Assembly (NCBI GenBank): GCA_017454325.1 | Contig: JAFTDG010000164.1 | Coordinates: forward strand, 1-52,454 | Length of the DNA: 52,454 nt | DNA from: Desulfovibrio sp. | Lineage (GTDB): Bacteria; Desulfobacterota; Desulfovibrionia; Desulfovibrionales; Desulfovibrionaceae | Direction: 5' to 3' | Shown: positions 16,053-24,045 of the stretch, one piece after another | Position numbering within the stretch: position 1 is the stretch's first letter | How the letters are laid out: the number at the start of each line of letters is the position of its first letter | Program-made: the position numbers and the translations under genes | The notes under the pieces: generated by a model | What the model saw: only the letters and a program-made list of their open reading frames with translations | Told to the model about the DNA's origin: nothing | Database searches by the model: none

Positions 16053-16070
16053 TCTGCCCCTGGGGGCAGA
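16053..16070 (-). terminator. Hairpin downstream of the GtrB-like gene, possible terminator
   Basis: TCTGCCCC (16053-16060) and GGGGCAGA (16063-16070) form a perfect stem with a very short loop, 82 bp after the glycosyltransferase stop. On the minus strand it is followed by CCGTTCTTTCTCC, a poor T-tract. It may end the long glpX-to-gtrB unit. Confidence 0.4.
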
Positions 16071-16151
16071 GGTTGAACAGCTTTCCTGTTGGCAAAAGCG
16101 ACAGTAACCGGCACATCAATACCGGACGCCAATCAGCAAGCGCCACCCTGT

Positions 16152-17126
16152 TCAAGGCTGTTTTGGCTCCGGCAACGCTTCTGCAGCGAAACCGATACGC
16201 CGGCGCACAATATACAGAGGCCGCGCCTTCACTTCCATAAAAATTCGGCCTAGGTATTCCCCCAAAATGCCCAGAGAGATAAGCACCATACCGTTCAGGA
16301 TGAGCAGCAGGCAGATGAGGGAGGCATAACCCGGCACATCCACGCCGTACACAAGCGTGCGCACAATGAGGTATGCGGCATAGCCAAAACCTGCTAATGC
16401 CACGGCCAGGCCCGTGTAGCTCCAAATGCGCAGCAGCATCGTGCTGAAACCGGTAATGCCGTCTAACGCAAAATTCCAAAGCTTCCACGGGCTCCATTTG
16501 GTGGTGCCGGCCTTGCGCGCTGGTCTGTCATAATACACAACGGTCTGGCGAAAACCTACCCAGGAATACAAACCCTTCATGAAACGCGCATGCTCAGGCA
16601 AGGTGTTGAGTGCATCTACAACACAACGGTCAAGCAGGCGGAAGTCACCGGCATTTGGAATGAGCCGGTCGTCACACAGTCTGTTGAACACGCGATAGAA
16701 CAACCCGGCAGTGAGGCGCTTGCCCCGGCTATCGGCATCCCTGCGCCGCCGTACGCCCACTACCGCCTCATAGCCTTCCTCCCAGCAGCGCAAAAATTTG
16801 GGAATCATTTCCGGAGGGTCCTGCAGATCCACATCCATGGGGATGACGGCATCCCCGCCTGCGGCCTTGAAACCAGCCGCCAAGGCCTGATCCTTGCCGA
16901 AATTGCGAGCAAGTTCCACAATTTTAACGCGTGCGTCCTTGCGGTGTTCCTCTTCCAGAATCGCCTGTGTGCCATCACGGCTGCCGTCGTTCACAAAAAT
17001 GAACTCAAAGGCATATGGCTCTCCGGCAATCACAGGACGCACGGTCTCCAGAAACATGGGAACCACGCCCTCCTCGTTATATACCGGTACAATCAGCGAT
17101 ACCAGTCTGCGCTCTCCATCAGTCAT
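16152..17126 (-). CDS. GtrB/DPM1-type polyprenyl-phosphate glycosyltransferase (GT2)
   Basis: The 324-residue enzyme is a GT-A fold glycosyltransferase that likely moves a sugar from a nucleotide donor to undecaprenyl phosphate. Motifs: VSLIVPVYNEEG at residue 8, FVNDGSRDGTQ, the metal-binding PMDVDLQDPPEMIPKF, GVRRRRDADSRGKR, and two C-terminal membrane helices with the final YLGRIFMEVKARPLYIV typical of GtrB, YfdH and ArnC relatives. It is the last gene of a triad with the GT39-like protein and a lipoprotein; its start lies 13 bp after that protein's stop. The second ATG (17126) is preferred because GAGGGAA sits at better spacing. Confidence 0.92.
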   Translation of the reverse strand: MTDGERRLVSLIVPVYNEEGVVPMFLETVRPVIAGEPYAFEFIFVNDGSRDGTQAILEEEHRKDARVKIVELARNFGKDQALAAGFKAAGGDAVIPMDVDLQDPPEMIPKFLRCWEEGYEAVVGVRRRRDADSRGKRLTAGLFYRVFNRLCDDRLIPNAGDFRLLDRCVVDALNTLPEHARFMKGLYSWVGFRQTVVYYDRPARKAGTTKWSPWKLWNFALDGITGFSTMLLRIWSYTGLAVALAGFGYAAYLIVRTLVYGVDVPGYASLICLLLILNGMVLISLGILGEYLGRIFMEVKARPLYIVRRRIGFAAEALPEPKQP

Positions 17127-17138
17127 ACACATTTCCCT

Positions 17139-18998
17139 CTACTGCTGCTTGACAGCACTGTTCCTTTCCCCTGTCGAACCTGAAGGCAGCTCAGAGTCTG
17201 AAGCATCTGATGTCGCCGGAGCGGCCGGCGCAGAGGCTTGTGGCACAGACACGTCCGATGTGGACTGCACAGGTGCCGACGTTGCCTCCTGTGCAGCAGC
17301 CCCTTGTCCGTCACTGCCTGTACCCGCATCCTGCATCACTGTATCTGATGCCGCAGGGGCCGGGGCCACTACATCTGACGGCTGGGAGGGCACAGGCACC
17401 TGAATTTCCTCAAGATGCAGCAGTCGGGCGTTGGGCACGTGCGCCAGCTGCGGAGCCAATAACAAAGCCGCCGGCTGCGTCAGGAGCACCACCAGGCAAG
17501 CATAGATAAACAGCGCCGTGCCTATACGGGGCCGTACCCAGGCCATGCGAAGGGCCACAAGAGCAGCCAATACGCAGAGGCCAGCAAGCAATGGCAGACC
17601 AGTCAAATCAGACAAGACGGTTTGCTGCGCGTCTGTCAGAGAAAGAGGCAGCAGCGAAGCAAGTAATTCCCGGCCTGGCGCAACATACAAGGCACACAGC
17701 ATCCCCCCAGCACACAACAGGCTGAGAGCTGCAATACCGTGAAACATCCTGTTTCCTAGCGGAGAGAGGCGTAACAGAGCCTTGCCGAGCAAGGGGGCGG
17801 CAATGCCCACAATGCACAGGGCCGCACTCAGGTGGCTCATGGCAAAAAGGCTCAGGCCACAGGCCAAGACAAGGCTGATCCAGAGGAAGGCCACACCGGC
17901 CCTGTCCTTGCGGGAGGCGGCCAGATCCCATGGGGCACGACGCACAACACGCCACCAAGAGACACAACATACCATGGCCAGCCAGGGCAGCAGGCCCAAA
18001 GCTGCAAGGGCCAGGGGCTTCCACCATAGCGCTGGCAGAGGCCAGAGTACAAGAGTCTGCCCAAGACTCTGCAAATAGCTGGCAGCGGGCTTCCAGAGAA
18101 TAAGTGCACCCAGCCACCCTCCCACAAGAAGCAGCATGCACACAAAGCCCAGCAGTCCGTCCAACCCGCGCCCACGGCGCAGGGTACACCGCCAGAAAAT
18201 GAAAACCAGACTGGCAAGCAGAGGCAGCAACAAATGGAAAGGGCCGCCCGTCAGTCCGGCCAGTGCCGCACACACAAAGCCTAGGGGCAATAGCAAAAAG
18301 GCGTGTTCCTGGCGCCAGCCACGGCACAGGCAGGCTAGGGAAAAGAGTGTCAGTGCTAGAGCCAGCCCCTGTGGTCCCGTAAAGCTGGACACAGGGACAA
18401 AAAGAGGTGCACAAAAAAGCACAAACCCGCCGGCGAGCGTCCCTTCACGACCAAGATCAGCCGCACGCCCCAGCAGCAGCACGGCCAGCAAGGCCAGAAG
18501 CGCACCCATGAAACCCGCAAGGGGAAACAACAGCTGGGCAGCCAGCTGCGGAGCCATTTGCGCAAGACACCAGTCCAACCCGCGCAACAACCAGTAAAAC
18601 CCCGGCCACTGGGCATAATCCCCGTTGGCGGCCGGTGCAAGTAACAGCCCCTGGGCAAGGCTCAGCTTATATCGAAGAACCTGCTGTACCTCGGCCGGAC
18701 AAAAAAGATTCCAGCCCAGAAAGGACGACCAGCCTTGTGCCAACAGCAGACACAACAGCACCAAGCCGCCCGCACGCCCCCATCCTCCAAAAGTATGCCC
18801 GGCAGCATCGGTCGTTTCCGGGGTCTGAGCAGATGGCGCTACAGGTGCTCCGTCCTTATCCGGCTCTGTCCCGGTATGAGTGTTTTCAAGGGTCTGCTCG
18901 GTATTGTCGTCAGCAGATTGGAAGTCTGAAGAAGGGACACCACTTTCTGTCGTCTGGCTTTCAGCCTCTTGGGATGTACGGGAGTTATCTTGGCTCAT
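17139..18998 (-). CDS. GT39/ArnT-like polytopic membrane protein with long disordered termini
   Basis: The 619-residue protein has an acidic Ser/Thr/Gln-rich N-terminus (residues 1-70), about a dozen hydrophobic helices (residues 77 to about 515) and a 100-residue Ala/Ser/Pro/Asp-rich tail. After the first helix, WNLFCPAEVQQVLRY and then QWPGFYWLLRGL occupy the places of the D/E-containing loop and the KPPLYYWL motif of ArnT/PMT-type lipid-linked sugar transferases. This supports a GT39/GT83-like fold, but the usual first acidic residue is replaced by Pro101-Ala102 with only Glu103 kept. It overlaps the upstream lipoprotein gene by ATGA. A likely role is transfer of a lipid-linked sugar made by the GtrB-like enzyme to a surface target. 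Confidence 0.7.
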   Translation of the reverse strand: MSQDNSRTSQEAESQTTESGVPSSDFQSADDNTEQTLENTHTGTEPDKDGAPVAPSAQTPETTDAAGHTFGGWGRAGGLVLLCLLLAQGWSSFLGWNLFCPAEVQQVLRYKLSLAQGLLLAPAANGDYAQWPGFYWLLRGLDWCLAQMAPQLAAQLLFPLAGFMGALLALLAVLLLGRAADLGREGTLAGGFVLFCAPLFVPVSSFTGPQGLALALTLFSLACLCRGWRQEHAFLLLPLGFVCAALAGLTGGPFHLLLPLLASLVFIFWRCTLRRGRGLDGLLGFVCMLLLVGGWLGALILWKPAASYLQSLGQTLVLWPLPALWWKPLALAALGLLPWLAMVCCVSWWRVVRRAPWDLAASRKDRAGVAFLWISLVLACGLSLFAMSHLSAALCIVGIAAPLLGKALLRLSPLGNRMFHGIAALSLLCAGGMLCALYVAPGRELLASLLPLSLTDAQQTVLSDLTGLPLLAGLCVLAALVALRMAWVRPRIGTALFIYACLVVLLTQPAALLLAPQLAHVPNARLLHLEEIQVPVPSQPSDVVAPAPAASDTVMQDAGTGSDGQGAAAQEATSAPVQSTSDVSVPQASAPAAPATSDASDSELPSGSTGERNSAVKQQ

Positions 18999-21052
18999 GG
19001 CATTTCTCCATGTGTATTACGCCCGTCAAGCAACACATGGCACGACTGACGGGCTCCCAGTTCCACAATCAGGTCACGGCCATTCACGGGCAGGGTGTGG
19101 CCGTCTGTCACATCGCGGGCATGATGCGACGCATCAAGAGGCAAGGGACAGGCCATGCGTTGTCGCCTGCCTGAGAAGTTGGCCGCAAACAGCCAGTAAC
19201 CGCCGCGCGGCAGGGCACTCAAAACGGCAATGCACCCTTTCGGGCCACTGACAACATGGGCAAGTTTGCCTTGAGCCAAGCCGGCGCTACGACGGGCCTG
19301 CAACAGCCTGGCCACCTGTCTGACAAAACTGTCCTCGCGCGTCCACTGGTCGGCCAGCGAACCAAAAGCCAATACAGGAGCAGGCCTTTTCACCGACCTG
19401 TCCTGCTCCCATAAGGGCACAATGGCAGTACTCATGCCATCAGGCAGCACAAGCAGGCCCTCAAGGTCTTGCGGGCTCAAAAAAACCAGCCCGGGCAGGC
19501 CTGCACGCCAGCCAAGCAGCAGCATGCAGGCATCACGCATGGTTTTCTGCACCTCAGGTGCACTGGCAGCTGCTGCGTCAAGCCCAAGGGCGTTTGCGGC
19601 CACTGTGGCGGTGGTTGCTGTGAGCCCCTGGGCATGGGACCAACCCTTTACCTCATGCTGTACCCGCCGTACCAGCTCACGCCCGTCAGGCAGGTCGAGC
19701 AGGGGGCGCCAATCCACACGGTTCCCTGCGCCAACGCCATGTGCCAGACGACTGCAATCAACCCCCTGGGCAAGCAATGTCCTGAGCACAGCGGTGAGCG
19801 GGCCAGTGTCGTTACACAAAAGCCCATAGGCTACAGCCGCGGGAACAGCACTTTCGCGGGTAAAATCCACAGCTGTATCCAGAACACAGCGTGTAAGAGA
19901 AGGTGGAAGAATGTCATTCTGTAGTGCCCAGCCACCATAGCGATGCACCTCACCGGCCAGGGTGCCCAGGGCCTCCGGCCCCGGGACTATAGCTGCGTAA
20001 GCAGAAGGGGGAACGGCAGTATCAGGCCGGACGTCCAAGCCCATAAGCGCTTCCAGCCTGAGCCCGGCAAGGGTTTGACGCTGCAGCCCGGTGTGGTGGA
20101 TAATGGCAGCAGACCAGACGCGCCTTGCGTGGGCAGAGGGGTCCTGCCACAACAGGACAGGCCGAAAAACTGTACCGCTGTATCGATATACCCAGCGCCG
20201 TACCTGCCCGTCCGTACCTTGCACTGCGCCCGTGACATCCCAGCCGCCCTCTGTGGACCAGGGTAGGACATCGCGCCACAGCGGCCCCGGCAGAATGGCA
20301 CGTTCATGCAGTGCATGCACGACAGATGCATCCAAAGATAGACAGGCCCATTCTCCAGTTGCAGCTGGTAACAGGTCCCAGTCTTTCTGTGGCACGGAAA
20401 ACATGACATAGAGGCCTTCAAAACGCGAAGCATTGCGAGCCTGCAGTATAAAATCCGGGCCCAGCCCCGTAGCCGCCGGGGGCAGGTCTCCACCCAGCTG
20501 GATGCGTGCCTTGTCCAGTGCGTTGACAAGGGCTGCAACGTCACTATTATCCCCCAGTCGCGGAGCAATATGAAAAGAAACAACATCCTCGCCCTGTACC
20601 ATCCCGGCACCGGTGGCTGCGTCACCGCTCCAGATGTCACCAGTTTCCCCTGTGGGCGAGAGGAACAGGCCATTGAACCCAGCCTGTTCCAGAAATGTCA
20701 GGAAGTCAGGTGCGGCAAGCGCCCGTAGAAGGCGTTGCCCAGCTTCCACTGTGTACGGATTAACGTCCAGCCAGTGAGGTGCTGCCGCAAGCAGCAAGGG
20801 CACGCGTTGGGCTGAAGCACTGTTGCGCCACAACAAATCTGTGCCGGAAACCTGTCCAGAGAGATCCTGCGAACTACCGAGCATGGACTGACGTTCGAGC
20901 CACTGCACATAGCCAGGGTTCGCACGGGGTAGCGTCTGCGTGGCCTTGCCTGGTAGCTGGGGCCTGCGCGCATGAGGAGGCGTGCAGGCGCACATAGCTA
21001 TGCTTAACAGCAACAAGAGCGCCAGCCCCAGCACTCTGGTAAACGGCAACAT
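18995..21052 (-). CDS. Lipoprotein with degenerate GH13 (alpha-amylase/trehalose-synthase-like) fold
   Basis: The 685-residue protein has a lipoprotein signal (hydrophobic residues 8-20, lipidation at Cys21 or Cys23). The body resembles amylase-fold enzymes of the trehalose-synthase group: GEDVVSFHIAPRLGDNSD (154-171), GGDLPPAATGLGPDF (187-201) where an active member has a DxVxNH-like motif, and GLPGLVFLSPQDLEG. A late SFVRQVARLLQARRSAGLAQ helix follows, and a C-terminal beta domain with a GYWLFAANFSGRRQ strand. The Asn-His pair of GH13 region I is replaced by Ala-Ala, so catalysis is doubtful. It sits 5 bp after mazG and overlaps the GT39-like gene, so it may bind or sense a glycan at the cell surface. 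The fold call is by eye. Confidence 0.55.
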   Translation of the reverse strand: MLPFTRVLGLALLLLLSIAMCACTPPHARRPQLPGKATQTLPRANPGYVQWLERQSMLGSSQDLSGQVSGTDLLWRNSASAQRVPLLLAAAPHWLDVNPYTVEAGQRLLRALAAPDFLTFLEQAGFNGLFLSPTGETGDIWSGDAATGAGMVQGEDVVSFHIAPRLGDNSDVAALVNALDKARIQLGGDLPPAATGLGPDFILQARNASRFEGLYVMFSVPQKDWDLLPAATGEWACLSLDASVVHALHERAILPGPLWRDVLPWSTEGGWDVTGAVQGTDGQVRRWVYRYSGTVFRPVLLWQDPSAHARRVWSAAIIHHTGLQRQTLAGLRLEALMGLDVRPDTAVPPSAYAAIVPGPEALGTLAGEVHRYGGWALQNDILPPSLTRCVLDTAVDFTRESAVPAAVAYGLLCNDTGPLTAVLRTLLAQGVDCSRLAHGVGAGNRVDWRPLLDLPDGRELVRRVQHEVKGWSHAQGLTATTATVAANALGLDAAAASAPEVQKTMRDACMLLLGWRAGLPGLVFLSPQDLEGLLVLPDGMSTAIVPLWEQDRSVKRPAPVLAFGSLADQWTREDSFVRQVARLLQARRSAGLAQGKLAHVVSGPKGCIAVLSALPRGGYWLFAANFSGRRQRMACPLPLDASHHARDVTDGHTLPVNGRDLIVELGARQSCHVLLDGRNTHGEMP

Positions 21053-21057
21053 GCCGA

Positions 21058-21858
21058 TCAGCTCCCGGCCTTTTCTTCCTCAGCCTTGACCGCGTTCCAC
21101 AATGTATCCTTTTCGTCCAAGGTCAACGCAGAGAAATCCTGCTGTTGCTCACGGGCCAAGGCTTCCATACGCGCAAAACGGCGCAGAAAACGCCGATTTG
21201 CCATATCCAGCGCCTCGGCCGCCGTGATACCCTTGCGGCGGCCCAGTTCGGCAATGCTGAAAAGGAGGTCGCCCAACTCATGCTGCTGAGCAGTTTTGTT
21301 GTCGTCCGCAGAGGCGTCAAGCCATTCCAGCCACTCGGCCTCCACCTGTTGTTCCACTTCCTCGTCTTCTTGCCAGGTAAACCCTACACGGGCAGCCTTT
21401 GAATTGATGCGATATGCCTTGGTCAAGGGAGGCAGACTGTCAGGTAGACTATCAAAAAGGCCCTTTGGATGCCCCTCGTCGTCCATATGTTCCGCCCGTT
21501 TGATGCGCTCCCAAGCCTTGAGCTGTGCATCCCGTGAATCAAAGATGGCATCAGCAAAGACGTGGGGATGACGACGTATCATCTTGTCCCGATTGCCATT
21601 AAGTGCATCATCAAGGCAAAATTGTCCCTGTTTCTCGTACAGGCGCGCAACAAAGAGCAGCAAGAAAGCCACATCGCCCAGTTCTTCGCATACATCGGCC
21701 GCGTTGCCCGAACGGATGGCACTCACCAGTTCATGGCACTCCTCAATAAGGTATTCCGTCAGAGTCTGGGGCGTCTGCTCCCTGTCCCAGGGGCAGCCAT
21801 CTGGTGAAATAAGTTTGTCAATGACAGCCATAAGCTCTTCAAGCGCGGTCTTTTGCAT
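21058..21858 (-). CDS. mazG: Nucleoside triphosphate pyrophosphohydrolase MazG
   Basis: MazG hydrolyses (d)NTPs to monophosphate and pyrophosphate, a house-cleaning function that also lowers ppGpp in some bacteria. The 266-residue protein has two MazG domains. The first holds CPWDREQTPQTLTEYLIEECHELVSAI and EELGDVAFLLLFVARL (acidic metal-binding residues), and the second QQHELGDLLFSIAELGRRKGITAAEALDMANRRFLRRF. The ATG at 21858 has AAGGAG 8 bp upstream; the open frame extends farther but without similarity. It lies 23 bp after cvpA and 5 bp before the GH13-like lipoprotein. Confidence 0.95.
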   Translation of the reverse strand: MQKTALEELMAVIDKLISPDGCPWDREQTPQTLTEYLIEECHELVSAIRSGNAADVCEELGDVAFLLLFVARLYEKQGQFCLDDALNGNRDKMIRRHPHVFADAIFDSRDAQLKAWERIKRAEHMDDEGHPKGLFDSLPDSLPPLTKAYRINSKAARVGFTWQEDEEVEQQVEAEWLEWLDASADDNKTAQQHELGDLLFSIAELGRRKGITAAEALDMANRRFLRRFARMEALAREQQQDFSALTLDEKDTLWNAVKAEEEKAGS

Positions 21859-21881
21859 GACGGCAGCTCCTTGACGCCGGG

Positions 21882-22370
21882 TTAGATGCCAAGACGAGAT
21901 GTAAGGTCTGGCGGCAGCCAGCCGTGCACCTGAACCATCAGGGCGTTCAGATAAGGCAAGACGCGGGACTGTTGCATGAAGGGGGCGTTGGCAAAAAACT
22001 TCTGCAGCACCAGCAGTCCCAGGCAACTCAACAGCACACCCTTAGCAAGGCCGAGTATTCCCCCCGCGATCTTGTCTGCCCAAGAGACAAAGGTGAATGA
22101 AAGCACTTTTTGCAGCAGCCTGGCCACCAGTGCCACGCCGATGATCACCACAAGGAAAATGCAGACATATGCCGCAATAACACGCCAGCCTGGCTCGGCA
22201 ATAAATGTCAGTTCAGGTGCCAGCACGGCATGATACTGGTGTGCCGCCCAAAAGCCGCCAAGCAGTGAAACCACGCCGGCAATTTCACCCACAAAACCAT
22301 GTATAAAGCCCCTGACCGTAAACAGCGTCAAAAGCAATACGATGACAAGATCAAAGATATCCTGCCCCAT
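21882..22370 (-). CDS. cvpA: CvpA-family membrane protein
   Basis: The 162-residue inner-membrane protein has four hydrophobic segments and reads MGQDIFDLVIVLLLTLFTVRGFIHGFVGEIAGVVSLLGGF at the start, followed by FVSWADKIAGGILGLAKGVLLSCLGLLVL in the second half. Both are typical of CvpA (colicin V production) proteins, whose exact role is unclear but has been linked to envelope homeostasis. GAGGGAA precedes ATG 22370; the longer frame (to 22481) overlaps the upstream gene and is rejected. Confidence 0.88.
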   Translation of the reverse strand: MGQDIFDLVIVLLLTLFTVRGFIHGFVGEIAGVVSLLGGFWAAHQYHAVLAPELTFIAEPGWRVIAAYVCIFLVVIIGVALVARLLQKVLSFTFVSWADKIAGGILGLAKGVLLSCLGLLVLQKFFANAPFMQQSRVLPYLNALMVQVHGWLPPDLTSRLGI

Positions 22371-22401
22371 GAACGTTCCCTCACCGTACCTGCACCAGTG
22401 G

Positions 22402-22917
22402 TCATTGTTCGATGGGGGGTACGTCGCCCCCCGCCTTGAGCATGGTGCCCAGATGGCGTCGTGCCAAGGCCAGTTCTTCATCAGCTACTTTGGGCATATC
22501 TCTGGCGCGTCGCATATCGTTCCCCTCTTCCACAATAGAAAGTGCTGCGGCCATGCGCCCCATGACGCAAAAAAACCGTACGGGGTCCCAGTTACGGGTC
22601 TGTACCCATGCTGCTGCCTTGGCCGAATACAAAAAATCGGCTTTGCCATTGCGCAAGATGGGATGCGCCTGTTCGTTGCTACTCTTGGCCCAGGCCCTGA
22701 ACCGTGGCAGCAGATCCAGAAATTGTAGCAGTTCTTTTTCCGTCACCACCGGCTGGTTGTCATAGACGCTCTTCACAGACTTCTTTGCCCTGCCAGTTTT
22801 GCCTGCCTTGGCCGGTGGCTGTGCTGCCAAGGCTGCATCCATACACAGCGACTCCATAAAAACGTTTCCGGACAACAAAAGAACCACGGCAAGCAAAAAA
22901 CATACGCTATGTCTCAT
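22402..22917 (-). CDS. Secreted protein of unknown function
   Basis: I do not recognise this 171-residue protein. It begins with a positively charged n-region and a hydrophobic core (residues 4-20) followed by DAALAAQPPAKA, a plausible signal peptidase I site, then a Lys/Ala-rich linker. The helical domain after it has ELLQFLDLLPRFRAWAKSSNEQ and WDPVRFFCVMGRMAAALSIV. The mature part contains a single cysteine. It is probably periplasmic. Its ATG overlaps the glpX stop (ATGA), and cvpA begins 32 bp downstream, so it is co-transcribed with both. Confidence 0.68.
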   Translation of the reverse strand: MRHSVCFLLAVVLLLSGNVFMESLCMDAALAAQPPAKAGKTGRAKKSVKSVYDNQPVVTEKELLQFLDLLPRFRAWAKSSNEQAHPILRNGKADFLYSAKAAAWVQTRNWDPVRFFCVMGRMAAALSIVEEGNDMRRARDMPKVADEELALARRHLGTMLKAGGDVPPIEQ

Positions 22918-23897
22918 CAATACTGAACCGCACTAATTTTGGAAAGTCTGTCCATATTGTGATACGACTCAATATACCGCATTGTTCCCGTCTTGCCACG
23001 CATCACCATGGAATGTGTGACGGCGTGCTTTGCACTGTAGCGCACACCGTGGAGGAAATCTCCGCCGGAAATGCCCGTGGCGGCAAAAAAACAGTCGTCG
23101 CTACGTACCAGTTCATGCACAGTGAGCACTTCACGCATATCAATGCCCGCCTCGTTAATGGCTTCTTTCTCCACATAGGACTGCGGATCAAGCCGGGCCA
23201 GTATCTGCCCGCCCATCCCCTTAATGGCACAGGCGGCAAGCACCCCCTCCGGGGTACCACCTGTGCCCATCATGACGTCTACTTCGGAACGTGGGTCCAC
23301 AGCCATAAGCGCACCCGCCACATCGCCATCCGTTTGCAGCTGAATACGAGCCCCGGCCTCACGTATTTCTGCAATAAGCTTTTCATGCCGCGGTTTGTCC
23401 AGCACAAAGACAACAAGGTCCTGCACGCTCTTACCCAAGGCATGGGCAATCTTTGCAAGATTGTCTTTCACCGGTGCATCCAGATCCACCACGTCACGCG
23501 CTTCGCGGGATACCACAAGCTTCTGCATATAATAACTGGGACCTGGGTTAAACATGCTGCCGCGCGGCGCGACACCCACCACAGAGATTGCATTGGGCCG
23601 TCCATAAGCCAGCAGATTTGTACCCTCCACAGGATCTACTGCCACATCCAGGCTAAGCCCCCCCTTGCCCACATGCTCTCCATTGAACAGCATGGGAGCG
23701 TGGTCCTTTTCACCCTCGCCAATTACCACTACGCCATTGATATTGAGGGTAGCAAAACTCACACGCATGGCGTCCACAGCGGCACCGTCGCCAGCCTCCT
23801 TGTTTCCTCGGCCGAGCCAACGAGCCGACGCAAGCGCCGCAGCCTCGGTAATACGAACAATGTCCAGGGCCAAATTTCGTTCCGGTGCTTCCGCCAT
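22917..23897 (-). CDS. glpX: Class II fructose-1,6-bisphosphatase GlpX
   Basis: GlpX removes the 1-phosphate of fructose 1,6-bisphosphate in gluconeogenesis, using Mn2+ or Mg2+. The 326-residue protein has the lithium-sensitive phosphatase motifs GEGEKDHAPML (near residue 58) and DPVEGTNLLAYGRPNAISV (near residue 86), followed by DGDVAGAL and MMGTGGTPEGVLAACAI. Length is normal for class II enzymes. GGGAGGAT precedes the ATG. It heads the minus-strand run toward cvpA, mazG and the glycosyltransferases, with a terminator-like hairpin between it and nadE. Confidence 0.96.
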   Translation of the reverse strand: MAEAPERNLALDIVRITEAAALASARWLGRGNKEAGDGAAVDAMRVSFATLNINGVVVIGEGEKDHAPMLFNGEHVGKGGLSLDVAVDPVEGTNLLAYGRPNAISVVGVAPRGSMFNPGPSYYMQKLVVSREARDVVDLDAPVKDNLAKIAHALGKSVQDLVVFVLDKPRHEKLIAEIREAGARIQLQTDGDVAGALMAVDPRSEVDVMMGTGGTPEGVLAACAIKGMGGQILARLDPQSYVEKEAINEAGIDMREVLTVHELVRSDDCFFAATGISGGDFLHGVRYSAKHAVTHSMVMRGKTGTMRYIESYHNMDRLSKISAVQY

Positions 23898-23963
23898 AAT
23901 ATCCTCCCATGGTCAGTATTGTGTGCAGCCCTGCTCTTACCGCAGTGTGACTGCCTCTTCAAG

Positions 23964-23990
23964 AAAAAAACCCGCTGTTGACACAGCAGA
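23964..23990 (-). terminator. Probable terminator after nadE
   Basis: On the minus strand an imperfect stem (23983-23990 with 23971-23978, core GCTGT/ACAGC extended by G-U pairs) and a 4-nt loop are followed by seven T residues (23970-23964). It lies between the nadE stop and the glpX start and separates the two units. Confidence 0.6.
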
Positions 23991-24045
23991 CCGGCATCAT
24001 GCATGCAACCGGCCTGACGTATCCGCACGGCGCATCTGCACAGTA

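Noticed and set aside
17608..18414. 268-codon Cys/Arg-rich frame within the GT39-like gene
   Set aside because: It lies in another frame of a membrane gene; composition is a frame artefact.
22959..23981. 340-codon open frame on the plus strand opposite glpX
   Set aside because: It mirrors a highly conserved gene, has no ribosome site or family motifs, and its length follows from the base composition of glpX codons.
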